A stretch of 64,000 nt of DNA from positions 199,922,620 through 199,986,619 of the forward strand of contig OU015492.1 of the NCBI GenBank assembly GCA_907164885.2, read 5' to 3'. Shown here one piece after another: positions 1 through 11,776 of this stretch. Numbering within the stretch: position 1 is the stretch's first letter; the number at the start of each line of letters is the position of its first letter. Source of the stretch: Dolomedes plantarius. Its lineage: Eukaryota > Arthropoda > Arachnida > Araneae > Dolomedidae. The position numbers and the translations under genes were made by a program. Below the pieces are notes generated by a model. That model was not told where the DNA came from. It did not search any database and was given only the letters and a program-made list of their open reading frames with translations.

Positions 1-702
1 TAAAAAAAATACTTCAAGTCGTAATAGCAGATTAGCTTTCAGAATATAATTTTCATTAAAAACAAATTTACAGTCGATAAGTTTATTTCAAATCTAATCC
101 AATTACTGAGAAAAAAAATACTGTAAAAAGTATATTCAATACCAAGGATAGTAAATGCAATTTCTTTTTGCTAAAATAAGTTCCCTAATTCTGCGAGTTT
201 TGTAAAAAAATATATTTATGCTGAAAATCAATCTAAGCTTTGTATAAACTTCTGTTGAATTTCGAGTGTATGTAATCTGGCATTATGCCAGGAATTTTTT
301 CAAGGGATAAATTTATACTTCAGTGTTTACATTAAAAATATTGCGTTTTATTTAGAATTTATCCCGGTAAAAAATTTCCACTAGAAAAAGGAGCGCATGG
401 TATCTGTAGGCGTTACTTTTGCTTTGTAGCAAGTTTTAAGCTCTAATAAACGCTGCAACTGTGTGCGTGGAGAGGGAACGTTTTCTTTTTCTTAACCGAT
501 ATTTTAAGTAAGGGCTTGGGATTTCTAATTACGTCTCTGGTGGTCCACTCGTTGTATTATGCTTAAAAGTTTTTAGGCATGAATGGTGTGATTTTATTCT
601 TGACAAACAAAATTCGTACAATTCTGTAAGAAGCGGAAAATTTTAAAGGAAGTTATACATGTCTGTATAAGAAGCGTTTTCATAAGTATAAATTCTAGCA
701 TT
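1..702. other. AT-rich non-coding DNA
   Basis: No supported gene. The stretch is AT-rich with many stops in all frames, and I recognise no repeat terminus or protein motif in it. Confidence 0.5.
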
Positions 703-1165
703 GCCGCTCACATAGTATAGTGGTTAGCATTGTGAGTTTCCATGAAGTGGACTTCTCACTTTGGTTCGAATTCCGATTAACCCTTTCAGGGACACCAACC
801 TACACAGTTTGCACGGTGCAGAATTTTTTCCCGAATTCTTTAACGTAAAAATCTTGAAAAATTTTCCAATTGAAGTTTGCAAAATGTTTTTCTTCTTTAA
901 ACTGATAACAGATGGCAGTTCTAACCCTTTTCTGATCATTTAACTGGAATACATTGAATGCAAGGGAAAAAAGACTAGATTTATGCGTTTTCACTGTGCA
1001 AACGGCGCCCTTCAAAGGGTTAAGGCTTGAACGTTACCATGTTGTCCTCTCATAGATAGCAATTCTGGCCCACATGAATGGTGCTTCCATAATAAAGTAG
1101 GTCGCAAGTCTTCTAGGTGGTTATGGGCCAATGCCGGCAAGACAAGTACCTGACGGATTAAATAA
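703..1165 (+). repeat. tRNA-derived SINE, interrupted by a MITE
   Basis: The head (about 703-776) resembles a tRNA: the A-box-like TAGTATAGTGGTTAGCAT at 713-730 is close to the tRNA-Asp A arm, and GGTTCGAATTCC at 763-774 is a B box with one extra base. The extra base and the poor acceptor stem argue against a working tRNA. The body resumes after the inserted MITE at about 1024 and runs to an AATAAAATAA-rich tail near 1165. SINEs of this kind are transcribed by RNA polymerase III from the internal A and B boxes and are moved by LINE machinery; that is family knowledge. The 3' boundary is approximate. Confidence 0.55.
777..1023. mobile_element. piggyBac-like MITE (TTAA target duplication)
   Basis: TTAA at 777-780 and again at 1020-1023 flank a 239-bp body. 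The body begins CCCTTTCAGGG and ends GCCCTTCAAAGGG, so the tips are inverted repeats. A more interior pair (AGTTTGCACGGTGCA near 808 and TTTTCACTGTGCAAAC near 989) is also inverted. A TTAA duplication with CCC/GGG tips is typical of piggyBac-class elements. There is no transposase, so the copy is non-autonomous. It sits just behind the B box of the surrounding SINE. Confidence 0.7.
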
Positions 1166-2260
1166 AATAATTTAATTAATTTTAAAAAAAAATAGCATCG
1201 GTGAGCGATCAGTCAGACTTAATAACTAAATACTAGATAATTCAATTTATTGAATTATTTGACTTTGTCCCATGTAAGTCACATTCTGTTATTTATCAAG
1301 TACAAAATTGGAAAGGTATTTTTCCTTTCACACGGCTTAGGTAAGAAGGTTTTTTTCATTAAATACAAGCATTTTCAAATTGAGTGTAAGAGGCGAGGCA
1401 AGCCGTCTTACATGAATATTTATGAATATTCATGATTATTCTTCTTCTTTATGAATATTTTCTTCCGGTTACCGAAAATGGGTAATCGCGTCAGTCCGAG
1501 TAATAGGAGGTTATTATGTTGCGTTTCTGATTCCCGTTCATAAGTTTAGACATATAGTTAGATATAATGTTAGGACACCTTGTTTAATAAATAGCCATTT
1601 TTCTTTTAAATTAGTTTCTAATACATAACTCAAATAAGAAATTGCACTTTACGTATGCATTGATAATTGAATCAGAAGTTGATTAGTGCAGGATTCCACT
1701 AGGCAGTCATTCCTTATTCCCTACATGGGACATACCATAGCATTACAATACCGTAGATCAATTCAAGTGAATTATAGAATTCTTAATTATTCTATGAGAT
1801 CTGAGTATGTCATCAGTTAAAAGCGTTTAATTTTACCAGTTTTCATAAAAGAAATACAGATAATATACGTGCTTTGAAAAGTTTAAATTAAAATAGCAGG
1901 CCAAATTTAGGTACATAAAAGGAAAAAAAAGTTTAGGTGTTTAAACGCCTTATTTTGTCCAGATACATCCAAAGAATCTTGCAAATTTATTCCTTTTTTG
2001 ACAAGTAGATACCGAACAGTTTGCTATGTTGATTTAATTTCATATTTTTTACATTCCAAAAAGAAAAGGAATTCTTCCTTTTTTCTGTGTGTTATTTAAA
2101 TCTAGAATTAAATGTTTCGATCATAAGGCTTAAGTATTTTATGCAGGATTCAATAAATACTAAGAGAGGGCTATTTATGATTACTATGGCATAATACGCA
2201 CCTTTAAGATTAAGATTTGATATTATAGAGAACTGCGGAATATCATTGCCTTATTTAATA
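1166..2260. other. AT-rich non-coding DNA
   Basis: No gene supported; open frames are short and without recognisable motifs. Confidence 0.45.
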
Positions 2261-2953
2261 TCTATATATATATAACAGTTCCGTAACTGACTCATTCATT
2301 CACTGACTGACTGACTGACATACAACGCACAGACCAAACCGCTGGACCTAAAGGTCTGAAAATTTGCATGGCGATTCTTCTAATAGTGTAGGGGTGCACT
2401 AAGAAATATTTTTCAAAAATTTTTCTTAGATTTTTTTAAATTAAATTTTTAAGCTGTTTTTTAAACTTTTTTACGTTTGCATTTAAAAAAATACATTGAG
2501 GGTTATAAAATTTATATCACGAGAAAGATCATAAAAATTCCTTCAAAATGAAATTTTTTTCGAATTTTTACCTCCATTTCCGGATTTTTGGTGAATTTTT
2601 AAAGATTAATTTTTAGAATTTAATTTATTAAATGTTGATCACGTGATTTCTTTTTCTGGTAGTTTCAATAAATTTATCGTCACGTGCGTAACAACTAAAT
2701 AGACAAAAAAAATATTTTTTTCTCTTTCTAATGCAGCAGACGATTGGATATTATCCAAAAAAAATGCATATCCCTTACGATTTTTTTATAAATATATATA
2801 TATATAGATAGATATATATTTTACATCAATTGTATACATTGATCATCGCATTTATTATAAATAAATATATTTATTTTTTGGCATAAATTGCATACGTTGA
2901 CCGTTGTATTTAATTTGAATGTACTCCGTAACGAAGCGTGGGTTTTCATCTAG
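2261..2953 (+). mobile_element. Non-autonomous Helitron, copy A
   Basis: The copy starts with TC (TCTATATATATATAACAG) after an A at 2260 and ends with CTAG at 2950-2953 before a T, as expected for rolling-circle Helitrons inserted between A and T. Just inside the 5' end is a (CTGA)n run, then a conserved block containing CAGACCAAACCGCTGGACCT. The 3' end carries the short GC-containing motif CCGTAACGAAGCGTGGG ahead of TTTTCATCTAG, the position of a Helitron terminal hairpin. No Rep/helicase is encoded. Copies at 4196-4963 and 7866-8570 share the whole layout. Confidence 0.75.
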
Positions 2954-3787
2954 TACTATTATATAAATGTTCTCCAATCTTGAAATAAATAATAATTTAT
3001 TCTACAAAATCCATTGTACAGCAAAATTCACATCTATATAGATATTTCTAAAGCATTGCGGCGGTAATTGAATGCTCTCTCTCGTTCGCCTTTTAAATAT
3101 ATTTTAAAATTCAAGCCGAAACGAGATCAGATATATTTTGGAGAAATTCTGATCTCAGGAATGTTTTCTTCCGCAAAGGTAGAGGCTAATTAGTTCCAAA
3201 GTTTAAAGCTTTCCAGTCGTGCTTCTTAAAACTCCTTAGTTATCAGACTTTGAATTATGAGCATATTTATGCTAAAGCCTTATAGTGAACTGAAACAGAG
3301 TTCAAAACGACCCGATTATGAAAATTTTATCCCCAAATGGAAAGTAGGAATTATTGTACTTTCGACAAAGAGGGCTAAGTTGTGGCATTTCTAATGCTGC
3401 AAGTATAAAAGGTCAATTATTCAGCTTTCCTTTTAATTTATTACCTCGTATGTTACTCACAATCATTAATACTTATGCTTGCATTTACAAACGAGCAGTT
3501 ATTATGAAAAATATTTTGTAATTTCTTTATTTTTAAAAATGAAACTTTACTTTTTATTTAGGTGAAGTGAGACGTTCAGAACGAATAAAAAAATACAGAT
3601 CATATATATTAAATATTTTAGTGTCATTCTGATGGATATAATATCTCTTTTTACTTTTGAATACAAAACATTGCAAGGTATTTTCATTATCATATATGTC
3701 ATGTTTAGCCCAGGTGTAAGTAATGGATGAGGATATGTTGTCACTGCCGGGTTGCATAACCATGAATTTCTGCAATTTAGAGAACGA
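2954..3787. other. AT-rich non-coding DNA
   Basis: No gene or repeat end recognised in this stretch. Confidence 0.4.
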
Positions 3788-4195
3788 TAAAGTTATGTTA
3801 CCCTGGTCATGAGTTAGAGCCCAATTTCCAATGCCACAGTATACCTATCTTCCCTTTATAACATAAATGGCGGCATAGAAATCTGTTCTCATGCATTTTT
3901 CATCTTTTTTCTCTACGGTTTACCATAAATACTTGTCATATGAACAACTAAATACTTGTCAGAAACTTGCCATAAATACTTGTCATGATATTTGCCATAT
4001 ATACTTGTCATATATGGCAAGTGAACATTAAAGTTATGTTACACTGGCCATGAGTTAGAGCCAAATTTACAATGCCATAACATGCCTATCTTCCCTTTTT
4101 AACATAATTGGCGTCATATAAATCTGTTCTCAGATACATTTTTCATCTTTTTTTTATATCTATGGTTTACCATAAATACTTGTCATATGAATATA
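3788..4195 (+). repeat. 241-bp-spaced direct duplication
   Basis: A segment starting TAAAGTTATGTTACCCTGG at 3788 recurs at 4029 as TAAAGTTATGTTACACTGG. The two copies align, diverged, up to TACCATAAATACTTGTCATATGAA, ending near 3947 and 4192. Between them the motif ATACTTGTCAT is repeated several more times (about 3950-4020). The second copy is cut off by Helitron copy B at 4196. Confidence 0.7.
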
Positions 4196-4330
4196 CTAGC
4201 TGAAAACCCGCACTTCGCTACGGAGTACATTCAAATTAAATACAACGGTCAATGTTCGCAATTAATGCCAAAAAAATAAATAAATATATATATATTTATA
4301 ATAAATACGACGATCAATGTATATAATGTG

Positions 4331-4408
<78 letters not shown>

Positions 4409-4963
4409 ATATATATAATTATATATATATTTATAAAAAAATCGTAAGGGATATTTATTTTTTTTTGGATAAGTAATCATCTGCTGCATTAGAAAGAAAA
4501 AAAATGTTTTTGTCTATTTAGTTGTTATGCACGTGACGAAAAATTTATTTAAAGTACCAGAAAAAGAAATCACGTGATCGGCATTTAATAAATTAAATTC
4601 TAAAAATGAATCTTTAAAAATTCACCAAAAATCAGAAAATGGAGGTAAAGGTTCGAAAAATATTTCATGTTAAAGGAATTTTTAGGATCTTTCTCGTGAT
4701 TTAAATTTTATAACTCTCTAATTATTATTTTAAATGCAAACTTAAAAAAAGTTACAAAAACAGCTTAAAAATTTAATTTAAAAAAATCTAAGAAGAATTT
4801 TTGAAAAATCTTTCTTCGTGCACCCCTACACTATTAGAAGAATCGCCATGCAAAATTTCAGCCCTTTAGGTCTAGCGGTTTGGTCTGTGCGTTGTATGTC
4901 AGTCAGTCAGTCAGTCAGTGAATGAATGAGTCAGTTACGAACTGTTTTATATATATATATAGA
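4196..4963 (-). mobile_element. Non-autonomous Helitron, copy B
   Basis: Minus-strand copy of the Helitron family. Its 3' end (CTAG, 4196-4199) is at the left, preceded on the minus strand by GCGAAGTGCGGGTTTTCAG. Its 5' end (TCTATATATAT, complement of 4953-4963) is at the right, next to the (CTGA)n run read here as (TCAG)n at 4901-4917. The inserted orientation is opposite to copy A. A long (AT)n expansion at about 4332-4432 lies inside and makes the copy longer than copy A. No protein is encoded. Confidence 0.75.
4332..4432. repeat. (AT)n microsatellite inside Helitron B
   Basis: An almost uninterrupted AT dinucleotide run with a few TTTATA interruptions. It sits where Helitron A has a much shorter AT stretch (about 2792-2820), so it expanded after the copies diverged. 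Confidence 0.85.
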
Positions 4964-4965
4964 TA

Positions 4966-5274
4966 ATGGCATACTATCATTCTTTAAAACTCTCTGGCTA
5001 TCCTGAAATAACCAATGACAAGTCTCAAATCTCATATTTCCCGTTTAAAGTCCCGTCAGTTGTATATCCAACATTCAGCAAGCAGAACTCTTACGAATCC
5101 TCTGTTGGAAGCTATTCCCATTTCATCCGTTTGCATTGTAGCGAAAACTTTTTAACCAGTCATAGAGCTCTACACGAAGAGATACAAAGTGATTGGTTAA
5201 ATGATTACTATGAGGGTCTTACTATCGTTGATGGATGTAATGCAATCAACCCCTTAGGGAATTCTGTACTCTAA
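4966..5274 (+). other. Open reading frame of 102 codons, unrecognised
   Basis: An uninterrupted frame from ATG to TAA, starting just 3 bp after the Helitron B end. The protein has a mixed composition unlike simple-sequence frames, with residues such as YPEITNDKSQISYFPFKV and IQSDWLNDYYEGLTIVDG. I recognise no domain, signal peptide or membrane segment. It could be the end of a larger transposon or host exon truncated by the Helitron, or chance. There is no promoter or splice evidence I would trust. Confidence 0.15.
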
Positions 5275-5347
5275 AAGGATGCATTAGCAAATTGTCAGAG
5301 AGAAAAATGTTTTGTTCTGGGAGTGGGCTAAAGCGAAATATCCAGTT

Positions 5348-5561
5348 TTAACGTAGGATTACATTCCTCAGTAACGGTCCTCTGGAAAGCAAAATTTCAG
5401 CGTCGTCGCGAGTTATAATTTTGACAGCGCGCCAAACCCAGTAGCGGTAAACAGTTAAACATAAAAGTACCAAAATGCGTCAAAAAAAAAGAGGTAAGCA
5501 AAGATAAGTAATCTTACGTTAATAACCCGCGGTAGTTTCGTTAAAAGAGACTACCTGAAAT
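5348..5561 (+). repeat. Dispersed TTAACGTAGG repeat, copy 1
   Basis: The repeat starts TTAACGTAGGATTAC and carries the inverted form GTAATCTTACGTTAA at 5508-5522. Similarity to the copy at 15711-16014 continues beyond this to a second small inverted repeat, GGTAGTTTC...GAGACTACC, then stops at CTGAAAT followed by T-rich sequence. No protein is encoded. It could be a MITE with TTAA ends plus an adjoining segment, or a short retroposon read from the other strand. Confidence 0.65.
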
Positions 5562-6837
5562 ATATTTTTTTTCTATCCCTTTTTTACCTTTTTGATTTTA
5601 GAAAACCGTTTTCACTGCTTTTCCGCTCTCTATACGAAATTACTCACTAAATACTGAAGGTGTTCTTTGAATATTAACATTTATGCAATATGCTTTATGA
5701 TTTACATACTAAATTTAATATCCTATATTTTGGCTTGTTAAGGCAAAACACTCTGTAATTAACAGCATATTTTGCTTCATTGTTAAAATTTTGCATTACA
5801 TATTTCTCTGAACCTTAATACCTTGCAATGTATAAAATAAGCAAGCCGTCTTAAATTTACAATCTTGCACCATCTAAAAAAATTATATGAAATAAAAAAA
5901 TTCTACACCCAAATGAATTCAGAATACATCAATACCACCCTTTCGAACACTTAAATAGATTATTGTGTAAAAACAATACCCATGTAAGAATAAACTTTTT
6001 TCCTTATTGAAAATATTCAATACAATATTTTTAACGATATAAAGCATATAAAATAAATCCAAGTATCTTTAGGAATGCAAATAAAAAATGTCCTTTATTT
6101 AAGAGCTTCTCGCAATCTCATTAAAGATCTCTTTACACAATGTTCTTCAAAATGTACCCATATCGTAGACGCTACTAAATTTAAACATCTTACTCGGAGA
6201 AATAAGCGTATGTTTGAAAAGTATTCACCAGGGAATTAACACAAAAAGATTTACATGAAAAATACTTTTTCTTCCCCTGAAAGGAATGTCTTTAGATTTT
6301 TTAAAAATATTTTTGAAAAAAATGCATGTGGTTTAAAAAAAATCAGATATTCGTCCCTTAAGATATTTGGTTCGTTTTATTTTTTCTCTCTCTAATTTCC
6401 ATCCAACTTCCGAAAATATATAACGCCTTTTGTAAGTGTTTAAACATTTTAAGAATCACCCCAGAGATTACATAAATCCCCCAGCTCTTTTAGAGCTGAA
6501 ATACATATGAATGATGCATAGAAGAAAATGAAATATAAGAAACGCGTATAATGGGGAGAACGTAATTCTTATACAATACTGTTTAATATTAATAAATCAA
6601 AGATTGCATAAAAGCGTTTTGTTCAAACTAAATTATTTTTTTTATAATTTAATAGATGTTGAAAGTTCGTAAGAATGGATAATTTTATGCATCATCCTTC
6701 TTTAGAAGGACTGCTTTAGAGGACTTCTTTAGAGGTTCGACATTTAAGAAAACAACAATAGTGGGAACTTTACCTCAGGAAGCTAATAAGTGACAAAAAA
6801 TACATAAATACTTATCAAGATAAAAAAGATTTTAACG

Positions 6838-6840
<3 letters not shown>
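5562..6840. other. AT-rich non-coding DNA
   Basis: No gene, RNA or repeat terminus recognised. Confidence 0.45.
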
Positions 6841-6921
<81 letters not shown>

Positions 6922-6926
6922 ATATA

Positions 6927-6999
<73 letters not shown>

Positions 7000-7014
7000 A
7001 TATATATATATATG
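6841..7014. repeat. (AT)n microsatellite with GTGTG interruptions
   Basis: About 170 bp of AT repeats interrupted twice by GTGTG. It ends exactly where the fold-back mariner at 7015 begins. Confidence 0.9.
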
Positions 7015-7804
7015 CGAGGGTCATTTTTTAATTAAGAACCGTTTTGTAATGGGGTAAGAGAAACTTTAGTTGTGAACGTAAATTGTATCACAAACTAAAA
7101 TATGAACATTTTTTCACTTTTCAACATAGTCACCATTAATATTTAAACATTTGTCATGTCGTGTCACCAGCTTTTGGATCCCATTATCAAAGAACTCTCC
7201 GCCTGACCGTCAAACCAGTAAGTAACAGTTTCTTTCAACATGTCATCATTTTCCAAGCCTTTCCACCAAGAAATTTCATAAGTTTTGGAAACAGATGACA
7301 GTCTGATGGTGCTAAGTCAGGGCTGTATGGTGGATGATCCAGTAATTCCCAATGAAAATTGTCAAAATCGACGGCGGAGACTGCTCTCTAGCGGCGTCGT
7401 TCTGCTTCACGATAACTCTCGGCCTCACGTTGCGGCAAGAACAGAGACGCAACTGGACAATTTTCATTGGGAATTACTGGATGATCCACTATACAGCCCT
7501 GTGTTTGCATCTTCAGACTTTCATCTGTTTCCAAAATTTAAGGAATTTCTTGGTGGAAAGCGCTTAGTAAATGATGACATGTTGAAATAAACTGTTACTA
7601 ACTGGTTTAACGGTCAGGCGGAGAGTTCTTTGATGATACGATCCAAAAGCTGGTGACACGATTTGAGAAATGTTTAAATATTAATGGCGACTATGTTGAA
7701 AAGTGAAAAAATGTTCATATTTTAGTTCATAATACAATTTACGTTCAGAACTAAAGTTTTTCTTACTCCATTACAAAACGGTTCTTATTTAAAAAATGAC
7801 CCTC

Positions 7805-7805
<1 letters not shown>
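7015..7805 (+). mobile_element. Fold-back mariner element
   Basis: The outer ends are CGAGGGTCATTTTTTAATTA and its complement. The two halves are long inverted copies of each other: 7015-7363 (349 bp) and 7456-7805 (350 bp), separated by about 92 bp. The right half encodes the C-terminal end of a mariner transposase, so the structure is an inverted duplication of a mariner 3' part, not a normal element with short terminal repeats. A TA follows at 7806 and (TA)n arrays flank both sides; the left flank reads TG instead of TA. It is non-autonomous. A transcript could fold into a duplex of about 350 bp. Confidence 0.8.
7376..7590 (+). pseudogene. Mariner transposase, C-terminal fragment
   Basis: The frame ending at TAA 7588-7590 reads LLHDNSRPHVA, then DDPLYSPVFASSDFHLFPKF and FLGGKRLVNDDM. 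These are the mariner motifs around the second and third catalytic aspartates. Exactly 34 residues lie between the D of HDN and the D of SSDFH, the D34D spacing of mariners. The N-terminal helix-turn-helix half and the first catalytic aspartate are absent, so no active enzyme can be made. The left half of the element holds an inverted copy of much of the same sequence. Confidence 0.8.
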
Positions 7806-7862
<57 letters not shown>

Positions 7863-7864
7863 AT
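7806..7864. repeat. (TA)n-(TG)n microsatellite
   Basis: A TA run followed by a TG run, lying between the fold-back mariner and the broken 3' end of Helitron copy C. Confidence 0.9.
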
Positions 7865-7865
7865 T

Positions 7866-8565
7866 CTCTACGGAGTACATTCAAATTAAATACATTGGTT
7901 AATACATGCAATTAATGTTAAAAATATATATATATTTATTTACAAAAGATCGTAACGGGTATTTTTATAGGCAAATTAATGTAGAAGAAAATACTCAAAT
8001 CAAATACAACAGTCAATGTATGCAATTAATTTGAATGTTTAATATCCATAAAACAGAATAATTTTAATTCAATTCTTAAAAAACTTCCATCTCAATTAGT
8101 CTAGTGGTTAAATTTTATCTTTTACTGCATTTTAATATTTTTGTCAATTTATTTCGTTGTTATGCACGTGGCGCAGAATTAATTTAAAGTATCACAAAAA
8201 GAAAAGAAACAACGTGATCAGCATTTAATAAATTAAATTCTAAAAATAAATGTTTAAAAATTCATAAAAAATCAGAAAGTGGAGGTAAAGTTTCAAGGAA
8301 GATTTCGTTTTAAAGGAATTTTAATGCTATTTCTCGTGATATAAATTTTAAAACTTTCAGATTATTATTTTAAATGCCAACTTTAAAGAACGCTATAAAA
8401 ACAGCTTAAAAATTTAATTTGAAAAAATCTAAGAAGACTTTTTCAAAAATCTTTCTTTTTTCACCCCTACACTATATGAAGAATCGCCATGCAAAATTTC
8501 AGCCCATTTAGGTCCAGCGGTTTGGTCTGTTCTTTATTTGTCAACAGTCAGTCAGTTACGGAACT

Positions 8566-8570
<5 letters not shown>
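7866..8570 (-). mobile_element. Non-autonomous Helitron, copy C (3' truncated)
   Basis: Minus-strand copy of the same family: the left edge matches the 3' region (complement of CTACGGAGTACATTCAAATT) but stops before the terminal CTAG, replaced by (TG)n. The right side contains the conserved block with AGGTCCAGCGGTTTGGTCTG and a short form of the CTGA repeat (GTCAGTCAGTTACGGAACTG). The 5' tip has merged with an (AT)n array. More diverged from copies A and B than they are from each other. Confidence 0.65.
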
Positions 8571-8623
<53 letters not shown>

Positions 8624-8695
8624 GTGTGTGTGTAAAACTGAAATTTAGTTCTACACACACACACACACACACATTATATATAATATAATGTATCT
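8571..8695. repeat. Palindromic (AT)n-(TG)n / (CA)n-(AT)n block
   Basis: An AT run passes into ATAATGTGTGTGTGTA, followed by a short unique spacer (about 8635-8654) and then TACACACACACACACACACA with ATTATATA. The two sides are inverted repeats and could form a hairpin or cruciform. Confidence 0.75.
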
Positions 8696-9573
8696 ATATA
8701 ATTCAATTTTATCTAACGGGATTGTGACAATGTGACTTTTTTTCAAACACTGTTATTATTTCTCAGATATGTTAAATAATTGCAAATTGTCAAAAACTAT
8801 GGTACTGGAAAAAATAGTCTTATAATAACACATACGAGTAATGCAGTCACTTTTTTCTGTAAAGGTAATACACCATACACTTACTCGTCTATTTGTTTTC
8901 TAAAAATTTGTCCTTCACGCTTTTGAGTGATTTTCCTACGACAGGATCTCTTATGTGAGAAATCAGATCAACAAACTGTTCTTCCTATATCACAAATGAA
9001 ATCTTTTCGCTCGGTGAAAGTCAAGTAATCAAGTCTTCTGCTTCAGTACATATGTTTTATTCTTCCATGCTGTTTGCTTTTGTAAGATATTGGGATAAGA
9101 AAACGTCAATTCTTTTTTTTACTCTCCACTGTTGCCCTTTTCAGACATAGCTCTTTAAAACTGACGGTTTTGACACTAAAAATATTATTTCCTTTAAATG
9201 GCGTTTATTTTTTAGGAGAAAAGAAAATTATACTAAAGATTAACGAAAGAGGCTGAGATTTAAATTAATAATAACATGTTCCTGAATTTATTATTTTCCA
9301 ATAAATTGAAGATCTCAGAGATGCTAAATAAATTGATATGTCTGCAGACGAATATTCAAGTTTTCCGAATCATGTGCAGAATAATCAGTATTAGTTTCTG
9401 ATGTTTAAACTGGTATTCAAAATTAAAATGGTACCAACACCTTATTGTTATACCTTACATCGGTCTCAAGCGAATACACGAAGAGTTGGATATGTGTTAC
9501 TGGAATTTATTGCAAAAATTTAAACCTCTAGACAATCTTCAAAAACTTAGATAAATATATTGTTTTGTATATA
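8696..9573. other. AT-rich non-coding DNA
   Basis: No gene or element end recognised. Confidence 0.45.
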
Positions 9574-10155
9574 CAGCGTGCGGCAGAAAGTACGTTCCGA
9601 TTTGGAATGTCAAAAACAAAAATTAAAAGCAAGATAGTGAAAGAAATCTTTTATACCTGAGAAATTCACAGTATGACATTGCCATCCATTTAGTTTTAAA
9701 CATTACATCTGTTAAATAGCGACCGTCATTTTAGATGCAGTTTTGAAGTCTCTTTCGGAAATTTTGCATGGATATGCGGATCATGTCCAGCGGAATCACC
9801 GTGATTTCTTGCGTAATTGCTGCCTTGAGTCCTTGCAATTTTTTTCCCATTGGGCTATCTAAAATCAAAAGTGTACCAACGCCGACCAACACATTTTCAA
9901 GCACTCAAGCAATCACGCAAGAAATCACGGTGATTCAGCGGGACATGATCCGCAGATCCATGAAAATTTTCCGGAAGAGATTTCAAAACTGTATCGAAAA
10001 TGACGGTCGCCATTTAACTGATGTAATTTTTAAAACTTAATGCATGACAATGGCATACTGTGAACTTTTCAGGTATAAAAGATTTCTTTCTCTATCTTGC
10101 TTTGTATTTTTGTTATTGACTTTCCAAATCGGAACGTTCTTTCTGCCTCACCCTG
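9574..10155 (+). mobile_element. Fold-back Tc1/mariner-type element
   Basis: The ends are CAGCGTGCGGCAGAAAGTAC and the complement of CAGGGTGAGGCAGAAAGAAC, with TA at 9572-9573 and 10156-10157. Long inverted arms (about 9574-9845 and 9893-10155) share TTCCGATTTGG, ATCTTTTATACCTG, CATGTCC and CACCGTGATTTCTTGCG and their complements. The central spacer is only about 47 bp. The right arm encodes a transposase C-terminus. Like the element at 7015, it is an inverted duplication of one transposon end. Confidence 0.8.
9903..10040 (+). pseudogene. Tc1/mariner-class transposase, C-terminal fragment
   Basis: The frame ending at TAA 10038-10040 reads EITVIQRDMIRRSMKIFRKR, then CIENDGRHLTDVIFKT. This matches the usual end of a group of arthropod DDE transposases, where a helix with RxxMxxFxxRL is followed by CIxxxGxHLxDVIF. 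Only about 45 codons remain, with no catalytic residues. The other arm carries the same sequence inverted. Family assignment rests on recalled motif shape. Confidence 0.6.
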
Positions 10156-11250
<1,095 letters not shown>

Positions 11251-11433
11251 CTTAACCATGCATACAAACTTACACACTTAATTATATAAACGCACGTTCT
11301 GTAGGAATGTAAATAGTTTCCATTACACTCTATTGATTTCCCTAATTTTTCTCACTATGTTAAGCTGGCTTCCAATAATGTCTTTCAAAGATTTGTCGTA
11401 AACATTATATTTAAAGGCAAATAAAACTTGTGT

Positions 11434-11776
11434 TAGCCTCTGTGTTTGTTTCTTCAGCACCTCTATGTGGAGTTGCAAATATAAATTTGTCAACAGTATA
11501 TATTTACTTTTAAATGAATTGAAATTTTAGGAGTCATAATTTACAAATAGGGTTGATGTATTAATTACAAAAAATTTTAAAGTTTTTATGATTGATAAAA
11601 AAAATTGGATAGCGTATCTATTTCAATTAAATTCACTGAGAATAAATATATGGTGTGTCATACAGACTTGAGATTAATTATTAAAAAATAATTAGGATTT
11701 AGCAACTATGTAGGTCCAAGGCGTTGTGATAAAATTTGTATAAAAAGTATCAAATCAGGCTTTCGGTCTTTAATAC
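11434..11776 (+). repeat. Duplicated segment B (first copy)
   Basis: The segment from TAGCCTCTGTG to TTTCGGTCTTTAATACG recurs nearly identically at 14621-14966. Shared landmarks include TTCTTCAGCACCTCTATGTG, GGTGTGTCATACAGACTTG and TAGGTCCAAGGCGTTGTGAT. Non-coding; its origin is unknown. Confidence 0.85.

Noticed and set aside
703..776. Functional tRNA-Asp gene
   Set aside because: The B arm has an extra base, the anticodon and acceptor stems do not pair, and a repeat body follows; it is a SINE head.
3925..4190. CRISPR-like array from repeated ATACTTGTCAT motifs
   Set aside because: The spacing is irregular, the repeats are short and diverged, and the genome is eukaryotic; it is a decayed local duplication.
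6815..7024. Frames of Tyr-Ile repeats in other AT arrays (also 4262, 20469, 24182, 27741, 55808, 56224)
   Set aside because: Same simple-sequence artefact.
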